Position numbers and translations under genes: made by a program. Below the pieces are notes generated by a model. The model searched no databases. It had not been told where the DNA came from and saw nothing but the letters and a program-made list of their open reading frames with translations. Of a DNA stretch of 64,000 nucleotides, positions 37,501 to 52,500 are shown one piece after another; position 1 is the stretch's first letter; each line of letters starts with the position of its first letter. This DNA is from Taeniopygia guttata (lineage: Eukaryota > Chordata > Aves > Passeriformes > Estrildidae), in the NCBI RefSeq assembly GCF_048771995.1, contig NC_133063.1, positions 22,073,063-22,137,062 on the forward strand, given 5' to 3'.

Positions 37501-40500
37501 CTCTGCATGCAGCGCCTCAAAATAAATAAGCATTTCATTTGCTCATACAAAGATTGGTAAAATGGAGAGAGAAGGGGATCTTCCCCTACTGATAAAGGAA
37601 AAAGCTGCCAACAAAACAACCCTTTTTTCCTCCAAAAATCCATTGTAAGCAAAATGCCCCGTTTAGAAAATACAGAAACTTCTCTTGCAAGTCAGCAGCT
37701 ATCACTGGCACCCACCGTGGCATATAAAGCTGAGTAGATGCTCAAAGCAGCATGTTTGGATGGAAAGGATCTTCTGGCCTTTTCAATCACCGCCACATCC
37801 CCTGTGCAGATGTTGCCGTTGTTTATGAACTGGTGGTGGGCCCGACAGTCGTTTCCAGTGTAGTTGGGTTTGCACACAGTCAGGAAGTAGGGAGCCAAGT
37901 TCCCAGTCACAACCTGGCCAGCATTTACAAAGATGTCAGTGGCAAAAAGTCCAAATGCAAACACTCCTGTGAGGAAAGGTTAAAAATAGTGATTATTCTA
38001 ACAGGTTTAGAAAATGACACTATACCTGAGAGGGAGAGACATAATGAGAGTAGTATCAAATACTTATAACAAATCTGTGACAAAAAAAAAAATTGGATCT
38101 CTGAACCTGAAAGAGCAGTGTAGTGCTAAGACACAATACTTGTCTTATCTAACATAATTACCTAGGATTAAGTACCTTTTGGATTTTGCCTTTTGGATTT
38201 GGATTGGACTTTGGATTTTGGATTTGTCACCTTGACGTTGAAAATTTACAATCCTGTCCTAGCAATATTTGGTGTGTACCTTTGGAAGCAACCCAATGCT
38301 TTGCTCTGGAAGACAGCTGCAATTCAGCTCATGTCACCAGGAGCACATAACCACAATCCTGTAAGATGAAGTATTCACTTGAATGCAGAAGCTTTTCCAG
38401 CGTTGTGAAGCATCTCTTGATCAAAACTGCAGTTTTCACATCCTTTACTGACTCCCCTTGACTGTTATCAATACCTGTAACAAGTGCTATGAATATTTGA
38501 AGATCATTCAGATGCATGTAATGGCTACATACCAAAGGTACAGAACAGCAGGTTTGCAAAATTACCAAACCTAAATGTTCTGAAAGATTAAATCAGCTCT
38601 CCTGTTCCCCTTCTCATTACTAAGGTTGATTAAAGTGTCACAAAAACATAGAACAAATATATACTGGCTTCTGATGTAGGAATATGGAGGGTCATGCAGT
38701 TTTGCTTTCTCCCTTCTGTAGCTCTGTAAGCAAAAGTCATTAAATTATAAATTATCTGAGATTGTTATGTTTTTAAACATGACCAAGAGCTGGAGCTCGA
38801 GGGAAATCATCTTAGGAAAGCTGTGATAAAATCTTAAGAGCTGGCACCACTGTGATTGTTACATCTTCACTGCTTATCTATACTGAGTTAAAAACAGATT
38901 AAAAGGCTGTTCTAGTTTGAGACACAAAAAATATGAGAGACTCAAAATAATGCAGCATGTACGGGCACTAACAAAAAATAAAACTCTAAGTAAAATGGAT
39001 ATGTGGTACAAGTGTTGAGGGGGGTTTGCCTGGGCCAGTGGGTTAGAGAGATGGTTTGGTGTCACTGTGGCACAGATCCCTCGTTGAGGAATTGATGGGA
39101 AGAGCCCTTCCCTTGGGAAACAGCCTGGAGGGGCTGCAGGGCTGCAGAGCTGCTCCTCCTCACCATCCTTCCCCAAGGTCAGCAAGGAGAATCACACAGT
39201 AATGTGATTATGGAGGCTGAATGTATTCCTATTCTTCATGTATGTTTATTTTTATTTATTATTAATGAACTGGTATGTGATAATGGATTTAAAAAGCCGG
39301 TGGTGGCCAAAGAAGGAGAGTGCTTTCTTCTGGTTTTAGGCTGCAGGACTGTGTAGAAATGCGCCCCCCGTTGACGGAGTAAACAAGTTACTCTTGTCCC
39401 CTTAAAAAGGAAAAAAAGCCCAGAAGTTCCTCTCCTCAATTTGGTTAAAAGACACCTCATACAACCTTGGGGACTTCACCTCAAACTTAAGGACAGCTAA
39501 TTGGACAGGAGCCAAAAAGTTCCACCTAAGCAATTCCCTAGAAAAAGAAGAGAAAAAAAGAAGTAAATAACTTTTGTGAAGTGTTTTAGCAGGGGCAAGA
39601 ACCTTTTGCCCTGACTTGGTTTTTCTCTGTAAAGAGCTTTTTTATTTTTGCCTTTTAATAAAACTTTTTGTTTCCAGCACTGTCACAGGAGCCATCCTGC
39701 TTCTTTTATGCCACCTGAGCTAGCTGAGCTATCAAGGGTATAATGCTTATCTCTGAGAGCTTATAAGACCGGGCTTGAAGAGAAAAACCATTAGGACTAG
39801 CCCCTGTCTTTTCAATGATGTGACAGTTTTCCTCCCATTTATCTTGCTAAATGTGTTTAAAAGAAGAGCACAGAGACTGCTCTTTTATTTCCTTTATCCC
39901 TCTGGTAATATTTCAAATCCAGGGTTTCCACAGCCATCAGGAAATTCTCACCTACATTAGTCAGTGCACAAGAAAGTTCAAAGGAAAAAAGCAGAAGGGT
40001 ATCTTTTCAGCCTGGTGAAACAGCCAAAGTTATGACAGAGAGGAATCTTGTTTTATATACAGCACTCTGTCAAAATTTTAATTTTTTTTGGCACAGCTTG
40101 CTTTAAATAGCAGCTTTCTGATGTGCTGTGCAAATTACAGGGAGTGCAGGGAGGATTATTACCCAGCCTTTACAATAATTAGAGGAAATTTAAGTGTCAG
40201 GCAGTCTGGCTCATGCTCTTTATTGTGCAAGTACAAGCCAAGAACCAAGATATTTCAGGAAAAGTTCATGAGCTACACAAAACTATTACAATCTCTAGGA
40301 AGTGCATATATACAAAGGTACTTCTCTCCATTAAGAAAATAAGTTTTAACACTTGCATTTTCTTAATATTTGATACAGAAAGTGGTGGCTCAAACACAGC
40401 TGCCGAGGCCTGCAGTAATCTGGAGAAGAGCAGAGCAAGCCATGGCTGAAACCTTTGTCACATTCTGACTGTGCTGCATTTTGTCTCTCACAGTTCTGCC

Positions 40501-43500
40501 AAGCTGTGCTCTGTGAAAATCACAGCAGCAATGAGTCTGACTGGCAGGGATGTGACCCTTGCAGGCTGATCACACCTCAGATCTCTGGAGACTTGGAGCA
40601 AGGGCTGGCTGTAATTGATTTAAAGGCTGTAATGCCAGCGTGCCTGGGCAGCGCTGGACAGTCCCCTGATGGTTTTTGTACCTCAGGAATCCATCTGTTC
40701 AATTGATTTGTTCAATGACCTACAGCAGCTAAACTAACTGACCAGAGCACAAAAACACAGTGATGTGATTGCCAGCTTTTTAGAGGCAGACAAATTGCCC
40801 TGAAAGGCTTCAAGGGAAGGGCAACTAGCCCCAGCTCTTCATGATCATACAGCTCACGTCCATGATGTAATGTCAGAGAGAAAGAATCGGAGAAGATGTG
40901 CCTCTTCCAGACCTTGACACTCAGGTGTAATGGGAGGTGGTGTCATCCTGCTCAGCAGCAAGTGCTTTGTTTCAGCGTGCTCACTCTGGGCCAGAAAACC
41001 TGGGAATGAACTGTATGGCAGAACTCAGCATATACTGAGAAAAGATGGGAACAGTGCAAGCCACACAGGAAGCAGACCTACAGCTGCTCACTAGTAGAAA
41101 GGATGAAGGGTAATTGCAATTACATAAAGCCAATCTTTCCCCTCAGCCACTCATGTCACATAGTCTGGCTGCAAAGAGGCCTTAAAGAAGAAGCAGGAAG
41201 CTATGTCTGGAAAGTTCTCCTGACTTCTTCTCATTGAACTGAGACACAGCTGTGCTTGTGTCTCACAAGCAGCCAGAAAGAGGTGTCTAGAAGACAAAAC
41301 AATACGCAGAATGTAACTGGGAGAGATACTAGCTTAGACCAGACATAAGAGGGCTGTATTCCCTGCTACTCTCTCAGCTGCTCCAGAGTCCAAGAAAACA
41401 GAGATCAGATTTTAACATATCTTTACCTCCAGTGAGAAAAACCCTAGACAAATTAAATGTTGAAGTAAAAAAAAAAAAACCAAAAAAAAAAAACCCAAAC
41501 AAACAAACAAACAAAAAAAACCAACAAGAAAAGTCCTGTTAAAAAATCCTGGGGATGGACGAAGTGAAGCTTGACTTTCCTGCGTCATTTCACTTGAACT
41601 CCTGAACTAATAGCTGCCTTGACAGAAAAGTCTAAGTATTTAGCAGCTTCAATTCTGAATGCTTCATTTTTAATTTCTCCACTTACACATCCCTCTAAGT
41701 AACTGTCAGAAAGTCTTTAATGAACCCCTGACTTCTGGGCTCTGACCCACATCCTATTCTCATGTTCCATCTCCTATCAAGCTCCTTCTGTGACAGTTCA
41801 TCAGTGTTGCCACCTTCAGCTCTATGGCTTTTTCTAACAGTGGCATCTGCCCCGAAGAAGAATCCAGCTCTTCTCACTCACTGTAGCCTCAATAGAACCC
41901 TCTGTCCTCCCTGCAATTCATGTTTAAGCTCTCTTCTTCCACCCTGAATCTATGTAACATCAGTTACTTCAGCTGCTTGTTATCTCCGTGGAAACTCTTG
42001 CTATTAGAGGCATTTAAAATGCCACTGATTTGAAAAAAAAGACCAAATCACCACCACAACAAAAATCAACAAAGCCCCCCTTGGGACTTGTAGAAGAACA
42101 GCTGAAAAGACACTGGGAAGAGGCAAGTGAGAAGACAGTGGGTGGAAATGAAAATCAGGAAGTAGAAGGCTTTATTCCGGAAAAATCATGAAACCCTTAA
42201 ATAAAATGACAAAAGAAACAATGCACTGAAGTGTTCCTGAGACATCAGAAGCTCAGCTTCTCAGTAACATATCATCATGTTTTCTACCAAGGCAATTTAT
42301 TAATGCACCCCTCTCTAGCCCAATTATCTGAATTTGTCACTCTTAACCTAACTTGCTGGTAAAGTGTTCATATTTCACATGCACACTCATACTCACCTAA
42401 CCCCTTTCCCACCCCTCTGTTTTTAAAGGAAGATTAGAGCTTCATTGCAGAGTGTCCCTGGAAGGACTCAGGGCTTTATGGGAATGCTGATCCTCAGCCC
42501 ATTTTTGAATGTTTTGCTGTAGGAATCCTGTGCATCCAATAAAGCCATACATTTGTAGTCCTGTGACTCAGACTCTGCTAAACTACCCTTCATTTCATCT
42601 TAAAGGGTGTGTTAAAAGACACCTGTATCATTAATCCATTTTACAACAGGAGAGATGAGGGTTGCAGGGGAATTTATTGTCCTGTTGCCATGGCATCAGG
42701 AACAGGCTCAAAATCAAGCTTCTGAGCACTCATAACCTCATTCTAAGACTGGCTATGTTCTTCTACTGAAAACCCCATAAAGCTAACTACTCCAGGAATG
42801 TACTGCCTCCTGAGTCCGACCATGCCAGAAGAAATTTGGTTCCCAGTGCAAAAGTCCTCTGGTGGCTCAAGACTCCTCCTGACAGATGCACAGGCTATCT
42901 TCCTTCCTCACTGCTTTCACAGCCACCAGTTTTCATGGAGGCAGCTGCCAGCTCAGAGCCTAGCATCGAAGAGAACAGTATGGTCTGATGTATCCCCAGC
43001 ACAGTGACCTGTTCCTCATTGTGGAGATTCTTCAGGGATAACATCTACAGTAGTTCAAGCTGCCACAGCAGTTTAGGTTTGGGGCAATACTCCCAAATAC
43101 AGCTTGAGCCCAATGGAAAAGCAGCCAGTTAATAACAGAACATGCACTGTTTCACAGTGAACTTCAGATGCAAGGCAGACAGAAGGACAAGGTCAGGTAA
43201 GCTGTCTTGTGCAGCTGCTCAGGGAATTGACATCAGAGCTCTGGGGTATAGCTATCCTGTTACAATAAACTCAATGTGTGTATAAGTCTTGTAAACCTTT
43301 ATTTGCTGAAATAAAATCTTAATTTGCTGAAATAAAGCCCTAATTTAATTATTTAGCTGCCCACTGTGAAGTGTCACCATGCTTTAGATTAAGTTGTCAA
43401 CAGAAGCTGATCTGCACCATTTGTTAACGACAAATTATGTGCATCGGAAGTAAAAGCCACTTGGTAACAAGCTGATGAAGTGTGCTGAATTTCTAGATAT

Positions 43501-46500
43501 CTGAACTAGAAAGGGGCTACTTGCATGTTATCAGGGCTTTGCAGTTACACAACTTAATCACGTGGATTAGAAACCTAACATAATGATATGCAGCACAATA
43601 CACACCACAGTCACTCTGTTAGACTGGGTCAGGGAGGTCTGAATCCCTGATCCCGGGGGTATGATAGCAGCTGTACATAAAATGACTAAAACCTTGACTG
43701 AAACTATTCGCTAAAATATTTTATTACCTCTACTTGCAATACAAAGCATTAAGTAGAACACAGAAGCAAATGCAAGGTGCAATGATGTTAACAAAGTACT
43801 GAATGTGAAATTACAAGAAAGATTGAATAAATACACAAAAGGCTGTGTATGCTCAAGCTGGGAGACAGGGCAAAGAGGCAGAAGGCCAGGAAACAGCCAC
43901 CCTTACCAGTTAGTTTCTCAAAGGTTCAGCACATAAATAGCAAGTTTTGGCATCAGAAATTGATGACAGAACTGCTAGGAAGGGTGGGGAGAGGAGGGAG
44001 GAGAGAGGATGTGCCTAAAGTAAAGCAGTGCAGCAACAATATATTAAAAAAAAATGTTATGAAGAAATTGCACACCACTAGTTTGACTTCAAACCTTAAA
44101 AAAAAAAGTCTGTGAAAGCAGCTGTAAAAGATAAAGAGGAACATGGAAAAAAATTGAAGCATACATCAAAGTCTGATGTTTCCAAGCTAAGACAGCTTTT
44201 TTCCACTGATAAAGAAAGTGTTTTTCTAAATATAGGGAACATAGCAGGTTTCACCAATCTAGACTGCAATACAGGACTTGATATACACTCCAGCAAGGTG
44301 AGAGGCAGTCTTTTGCCACAAAAGCAAATGTCAATCAGCATGAGGGATTCACGTCTGGGCCAGGAAGCAAGAAGAAATTGTGGCACTGCTTCATGCAGAC
44401 AAAGATTCAGGGAGAGATTTAATACAAATCTCAACATTCAGAGTCTCAACTAAACTCAGGAGGGGAGGCTCTTAGAAACAGACATGTGCTGAAACCTTGA
44501 GCAAAACAAGGAGAGAATCAACAGAGGGCACAGTAAACAAGATAGGAAAAAACAGAGAAGAAATGTGGGCTTTGTTAGCATTCCAGAACAGCTGTAGGTT
44601 TTTTGTTTTGCTCTACTTCCAAAGTGCAAAAAAATCCTTAATTCTGTATACATGAAGGTCAAGTAAGAACAGAAAAGCTCAAATCTAGCAACCACAAGAT
44701 CCAACAGAGATTACATTACAAGAGTCCTTGTATTTCACAGGACCAAAAGATGCCTTCAAGTTTCCCTTTTTGCATCTCTTTCCCTGTAAAATATAAATGA
44801 ATGTTCAGTGAAGTATCTACAGTCTTCTACTTTTTTTGTGGAAAGCACATTTAGGCTACAAATTCGTAAAATTCCATCCCTTCCCAGTAACTTCCATTAC
44901 AGAGTTGAGTGGGAGGAGAGAAAATGCCTCTTTGCACTCCTAATATTTGGGACCAGCAACTTTTAAAAGTTCTCCATGATGTGCCTTGCAGGGTCATTTA
45001 GTAGTTTTCATTTTTTCTGACACATGAGAACCTAGACACATTGCAGGATTTTTCTCATCCTTTTGAATAATATAAACTGTAATGTCTTATAAGGCAATTT
45101 TCCAAGGAGTTAAGTAACTGCTTTTTGCAGGTACTCATTAAGACTTACTCAAACATTTGGGTAACAAACTAAATTGGCAGCAACCTTTTTTTTTCAACAA
45201 GCCAGACTGCTTGTTAGGGAAGAGAGCTTACTTGCAAGATAACCTAGTTAATCAGCTCTGTAACTTTTGGCCCTAAGGTTTATCAAGAGCAGGCACACAC
45301 AGAGAAATACATGTACAAGTAACCCAGTTGTCTTTGCACAGCCAAGCACCTGGGAAGCTTCATTTTAGAGTGGGCAGCTGTATGGAGCTAACTTCCCTGG
45401 ATCATCCAGGCACAGGGTACAGCTGCTCAGTCCATGCCAAGTTTTCAAAACACAGGTGAAAAGCAAAATGAAAAACATACAGTTATCTTCACCTCCTTTC
45501 ATAAATTATTTCATCCAACAAATTCTACTTCTCTCATTTCACTGCAGAGGCAGGAAAAGGTTTCAGAAGAAAAGCACACAGTGTAGTTTAAGACAAGGCA
45601 AAGACTTCAAGCCTTTTCTAATAATATTAACCTGATTTTTCTCAGGAAAACAAACACAGCTGCAAAGCCAAGATTCATTTCCCTAGCATGGTTTATGTCC
45701 TACTACTCTCTGAGAGTCCACTGTATCATGCTACCCCCTTCTCTTCCACCAGAAAAGAAACAACAGCATGAATGTTTAAGAATAAAGCTAACTGTAAGAA
45801 AATATACTGAGCAAAAACTTAGTCTCCATGATATAAAGGACTTCTAGTGCTGACCCCACAGGCAAGAGTGTTTGATTGGGACTTTGCAATATGCCAAATG
45901 TGCTGGAATGGTCAAAAAGCCCTGAGTGGCCCAGTGGACACTGGCACCCTGCTTCTCTTTTATTGGCAGTTTGCTATCCATCAATATATCCCAGAGGTTA
46001 TGTGATGTTCAGGGGTGTTTTACTTATGACTGCATTTTGATGTCTTTCTGTTCCTGCTAGCAGCATGCAGACCAGGCCCAAGTAACAAAACACTGGTGGC
46101 TTGTTTCCATCTCCATGGTGGCAGAAGGCACATTTCACTCCCTACCTTCCATGCATAAACAGGAGGCACAGAGAGAGCAGAAGGAAAAAGAAAACCATGA
46201 CTCTTCCTGCTTTGCAGCATACATTTGCTGCTGATGAAAATGCTAGCACCTTCAACTCTTTGCTCTGAGGAAGTATCCCTACTTACAGTCAGGGATGTGC
46301 TCCATGGAAGCAATACAACACCTGGCACAGCCACAACAGACATTTTCATTCCAGGTAAAGCTCAGGAATTCAGCAGTGATGGGGAAGAAGTGCCCTCCAG
46401 ATACTTCCAGCTGGAAGTATCTTTTCCTCCCACTGCTTGCTTTAAGTCATACCATTAACTGGGGCTCAGCTCTCTGTGAGAGGCAGTGAGGGTGCTTCAC

Positions 46501-49500
46501 TTCTGAGAGAGCACAAGGCAGTGCTGTGATGGCAAAGCCCCTCTTGGCCAGTGGGGAGCCATCTGATGAGCCACTGGCCCATGCCATCAGCCAGGCATCC
46601 CATCCCACACATGAACTTGGGACTCATCAATAGTGTGAAGAAGGTAAAGCGATTTGCAAGCACCATAAAAAGCAACCTCCTAATGGTTTAATGACAGAAC
46701 TTCATTTCTCAGCAATTAGCTCAATGAAAGCTCTAAGAAAAAGCAAATACAAAGAAAATAATATTATTTTGAAGTGAGCTCTGGGCTATTTTACGCTGTG
46801 CACAGCTGAACATTATGTGGCAGAGCTATGGATGTTAAAATTAGAGCTGAAAAAAAAGTGCCAGATAGATGAGCTGGTGAGGACAAATTTGTAACTAAAA
46901 TGGGTAGCTCGCATAAACTAGCAATGATGGATTTATTCACAAAGGATTTCATTGGTAAAACCTTTCTTTAAGGGTCTCAAAAAAGCATTAAGCTCAGCAG
47001 AATATGATCTAAACCCACTCCAGCCAGCATGATATGGCAAATTTTGAAAGTTACCTTGGAAATCCTGAGGGGACTATCCCTCTAAGGAGGAAGATGCCTG
47101 CAAAGATTTCACAGCTAAATTAATTTTGTGATGTACTTTGTCAGGGTGTTTTGTTCTGGTGCAAGCAGGGTCCAAGCTTGCAGTGCACAGAATGCTTACC
47201 TATAAAACGTATTATTCTTCGAAGTAGTGGGTTCAGGTAACAGCACTCTCCAGTCAAAATAGTTTTCTCTTGAATAATGAGGGTTTCTCGGGTTGACTTT
47301 ATGAAATACATGGATATCTCACCAATAAAAATCTGCCAAAGAAAGGGAAAGAAACAGAACGTTAAAAATTACAGGAGCAAACATTAAAACATGGATATCT
47401 AGTTCCAGCCCACAGACAGTGCTACACAGCTTTGTGTTTTGGGGACACTGCACTTGCACTGTGGAGCTCAGCATGACTGACACACCCAGCTCCCACCCTG
47501 GAGAGGGATCATTCCTGCACTCAGTGGTGCAGAGACCCAGAGAAACTGACTTCACTCGTGGGGAGTATTGTGGTGGTGCATCTCTCCCTCCTCCCTGGGT
47601 GCAGAGCTGAGAAATGCTCATTAAGCCTTGGCCTTGATGAGCTGCACCTGGACTAAGCCCCTGTTGAGCATACCAGAGAAACTGTGTTTCCAGAAACTCT
47701 ACTATCTAACAAGCATTTGTTTTTTCACTAACAGCCTTGGAAACTTATTTTTCTTGTCTGAATAACAACCCAAGTGAAATAATATTTTTCTTGTTGAACT
47801 TTCAAAAAAGGCTACCAATTTGAATTGTGCCCAGGGTGGGAGATTACCATAACTACAGCACACTTGCTTGTGACCCTCAAAATAAGAGTTCAAAGTGAGA
47901 TCCTTTTTGAGCTCTCAATTCCCAGAAGATGAGGGTAATGTGTATGTCTCAAACACTGATAGCTGGATGGCCATGGAGCCCACCAAAGACTGTTGGCAAT
48001 AATAGACCAGAAATGTTGGTGACAACCAAGGATTGTTGTTTTAAAAACCCTCTGAGAAAGAACAATATTTGACTAAATGTTCTATTAACAAAAATGAAGT
48101 CTCCACAGAACCACTGATCATGATGTTAGCTGTGCTTATGTATTACATATTTTTGTATAAACGAAACATTCATGCTTTCTATAAATGTAATAGCTGCTTC
48201 CCATAGGAGTAGGATCATTTCTTAAGCACTTAGAACTAATTTAGTTCTGTTGCACTGAGGCCTATCTACCCTCACTAAAGCTGGGCAGAATTTAATCACA
48301 AGCTTTAGAGGCAATGATGGTCCACACACAGCAGGAACCTCTGAAAATACCACCTATCATGTTCTGTCAGCAGGCTTTAGAAAGGGAAACTGGGACCCCT
48401 TTAGAAAGACAGAGTTTGTAATTAAAGTCTTTAAAATAAAAAAAGCTTGCCTGATGTGGAAGAAATGAGCTTTTAAGGGGAAGCACTCAAGATTATTAAT
48501 TTAATACATTATTGCAGGACATACACAAGAGAATCTATAGTGTTAAGGAACAGTCAGAGAAATACATAACATAAATCTTTGTGTACGCACACACAGGGTG
48601 GCACAAACACTCGGAATTAGTATAAATGTCAAGGAAGTCACCTTAGTTCACTCTGACTGCTGGAATGGTGTGCTGTTTCAAGGGCAACAATTTATCCTTA
48701 TTAAGCCAGATGAGCATCCTTATTGATTATTGACATTCAAGCCAAGTATGCTCAACCTTTTTATAATTCTACCCACTGATGGCAAGAGCTGTGGAGCTGT
48801 AAAATGCATGTCGATAATGGCATCTGGAGGGGAGCTGATGCATGGGAACTGCACTGAAATATTGCCTTTATCCCGTTTCACTCAATCTGCTCTTAACAGT
48901 ATTGGCAAGCAGTTCAATAAGCTCAGCTCACTAACGACGGGGCTGGGAATTAAGAAAAAGACCATCTGCACTAAAGCAGTTTGAAAGTGACACTCTGCTT
49001 CAACCCGTTTATTATTTGAATTATTGCAATGTTCAGAAGTTTGAATTACTGCTTTGGCTCTCTGTCTGTCCAGGGCTGTACATACACACTGATTGACCAT
49101 TCACATCCTGAGGGAATTCTACTCTATGAACACAGGGGCTACTCGACTTTAAAATATCCTAAACTTTTCAAATATGAGAGACTTAGGCATAAAACGTACT
49201 AATGGTCATCCTGTAACTATACACCCATCTTTAAAGTTCCTTTACATCAGACATTAATGGAGTGTTTTCCTGCTTCAATTTCCATCTTTGTTTCTATAAA
49301 TCTAGCTGTCTGGCATACTCCGAGCAACTAATAATGTGTATAGATTAGTTCCACTTAGATTTAGGAGTAAATTTTGCCAGGCTGTAAATCTGTTCAGTTC
49401 TGTTCCACTGATTTAAGCAGAATTATCCCAGATTTCCTACAGCATAACAGTTCAAAATTTGATTTTTTAAAATGAATACTGCCTTTGGTTTAATGCAGAG

Positions 49501-52500
49501 TTTAGGTATATGGCAATAAAGCTGTGTTTGTGTGGAGATACAAAGTGATTCAACATAACTGGACCATTCTTATCATGTCATCTCTGACAGTGAATTTAGT
49601 TGCTGAAATTTGTTTTCTAAAATGCTTAATATGGGCTCTCTAGAAAGTCAGCCTTGCTGTTTCCTAGAAATTCAATGGGCAATTGGACACCTGATTCTGA
49701 AAGCTAATCTGTCTGTGTGCAGCTGAATGTAGTCTGAATAGCTCTCAAAGAACCTTTGTTTTTTGGGTTTTTTTCCCAGGTATTTCTGAAATCAAGTAAG
49801 TACACTGATTCTTGTGATTTAAACCCTGATGATGCTGCATGAGCAGGGTCCACATCCAGCCAAGTTGTCCAGCTGGCCTCCCAGAATCAATCACCGGCAC
49901 TGCTGAGTACCTCAGCTCCTGCCAAAACAGAATCAGCACTCCAGGAATGGTTACAAATCAGTTCTATAGCTGATACCTAAATATAGACTCTGTATCTAAA
50001 TATGGGTTGAAAAAGAAAACAGCAAGCAAACTGTTCTTATTGCCATTTGGGAAAACAATGCAAGGTTAATGAAGATCTGTATCATACTGGCTTAATTAGA
50101 CAGTAGAAAAGTCAGGAGAATTGTACTGGATTGCAAAGATAGTGCCTTGCATGTGTTTTTGTTCTTGGTTTCCTGAATAAAATAGTAGCTCATCTACACT
50201 GAGGACATATTGCTTGAGAACGCTTGCTCACATTGCATTTCCTATTACTACTAGGTAAAAATACATGAATGACCCAAAGCCCCATTATGAATTTGAAGCA
50301 CCTACCCAGCAGGCATTTTTCCTCTGCTGATTTCAACCTCTCCAGTGAGAAAACTTCTTCATTTTTCCCGGCCTTCCTATTACTGTCAGTGTCACCAAAT
50401 ACTTGCCCCTCAATGTTCAGCTCTCAGAGTCCTCTGCTGCACCCAGTTTACTTATTTCCTGGCCTATCCTGACCTAGCAGATTATAAAATTATCTGTCCA
50501 TTTTCCTCTTCAGCAGTCTTTTATCCATGATAGTCCTTCAGCTGACATTTTCAGTGAAATGTCTCATCTTCCTCTTTCAAGAGGCTGTACCTCACGTTGG
50601 AAAATATCCTAATTATAATTTTTTTTATTATTTTATAACTTTAGTCAGTTTTCACAGAATCACAGAATGAACTAGGTTGGAATAGACCTTTGATATCATC
50701 TAGTCCATCATATGTTCACCTTTGCCCCGGGGGGAAGGAAATTAGGGTTTCTTTCCTCTTTCCTTAAGGGCACTGTTCCACCACGTCAAGTTCTGGTGGC
50801 CTAAATCTGCTCTTAAAATCTCAACAGACTGGGAGCAGAACAGAAGATACACCAAAGGTAACAGCCAGCAGCGGCCATCAAGGGCCATTAATAGACCATC
50901 AACTCCAAACAACACCCCGGTCTGGAAAAGGAGAGAGAAGAATAAGGACCTAATTAGCACCAGAGATGAAAATATCTGTAAGCAATAGGAAACCAAATAC
51001 TTAAGAACTACATAACTTGGAACCAATGAACATTAAACCAATGAATATCTATGGGTTTTGACAGTATAAAGTTTGTGAAAAATCTCATAAAATACGTGTG
51101 GCATGGAATGATTTTCTCTGCACACCCGGCCTACGTGAGGATGAAATTATTTCTGTTGCACGTCATGGGCAGAACAACATCCTGGCCAGAAATAAAGCAT
51201 ATGCCTTGATTCTCTAACACTAAAAATGTTGTTGGAGGGTTTTTGTTTTCCTGCAGTTTTGGTGACACTCATAGCCCTCCTGCCTTCCCTTCACTTACTC
51301 ACTCACTCACTCACTCACTCACTCACTCACTCACTCACTCGCTCACTCACTCACTTGTGACAAACACGAAAACACTATTTTTGCAATTTTTTCCACACTT
51401 CGAGTGAACACTGAGGTTATGTGGAAGTTCCCACCGTTTAAATTTCAGCTGCAATTCCACACGGATAAAGAAGGAGGAGCACCAGCCAAGGTGCATGGAA
51501 GAGATGCAGGATGTGCCACTGCGCCAGTTTGGGACTGCCTCACGTCTGTTTCTCTGTGAAAGTTACTTCCTTCTGCTGCTTTTCATGAAAAACTACAAGT
51601 GATGTTATTTTCCATCACAGGAAGACAATGGAGTTCCTATATTAGGGAGAATTATCTGAAGTGCAGACATGACCTATCTGTCTTTTCTAGGTATTAAATT
51701 AACGTTATTCCGACTTCTGTAAACTTTTGAATCCTTCGACTTGTTTACTCTAACAGCACCCTTGTGAGACAGTCAGTCCTTTTTAACATGACTTTCTACA
51801 CTGAAACCCCACCCAGGGACATGCTGTAACACACAAAAATCTCTGCAGCAAATAAAACTGAACTTAGATCTTGGGACATCACTGCTCTCAGTTCTGGGCA
51901 GGTTCCAGCAAGCCATATGACATTTCCCAAATCCTGTGCATGGATGTGTGCAGCTACATTTTTAATGTCACAAATAGAAAGAACCAAATTAATCAAGTCT
52001 CCAGCATTCGAATGGCAGCCAAGGGGAGGAGAGGATATGAGGAAGGCACTGGCTATGAATCAAGCTGCATGCAGAGTGGTCAAAAACAGAGAACAGCAGC
52101 AGATGAGGGTTGTAAGGCTCTCCACCACAATCAGCCAGTTTCAGCAGTACTCCACACACTCTCCCTAGGAGAAGCAGGACTCTTCACCAAAAGGTGACCT
52201 TTCCAAAATATTCCAGAGGGTGTTTCATCAGCACTGGCCTGAGCTGGGCCAAAAGCAGTTCTGCACTTTTGTACTGTGGCGTCTTTGAAGTTTTTATTAA
52301 AGCAGCTGCAGTCAGGATAGCGATGTTCTTCAGGCTCTACATAGGAGCTCATGACTTCAAGGATGGAGGATCCCACAGCCTCCGCTTCAATGTTTGCCTA
52401 TCCTCATTATTAAAGTTTGCCTAATTTTTAATCAATTTCATTTTTTGAAGCTGGTGTCCCTTGCAAGGTTGCCTCTTGTGATCTGAAACAGCCTGTTTCC

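Larger units (their letters stand above)
32088..37715 (-). other. PLPPR1: PLPPR1 intron with dispersed repeat
   Basis: 5.6 kb. It contains the first copy of a dispersed repeat (about 34500-35025), a run of interrupted ATCTCATAAGAT copies at 35824-35900 and an A/C-rich tract near 35690-35730. No other exon seen. Confidence 0.75.
37967..47199 (-). other. PLPPR1: PLPPR1 intron with an LTR-like element
   Basis: 9.2 kb. It holds the LTR-like block at about 38.9-39.7 kb, a small TTTGGATT-type minisatellite at 38176-38226 and an A/C-rich tract at 41468-41525. No further exon or RNA gene seen. Confidence 0.75.

Noticed and set aside
34500-48080. Repeat copies A and B as the two LTRs of one provirus
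   Set aside because: A conserved PLPPR1 exon and unique intron sequence lie between them, and no viral genes are present.
51297-51355. CRISPR-like or satellite array
   Set aside because: It is a plain ACTC tetranucleotide microsatellite without spacers.
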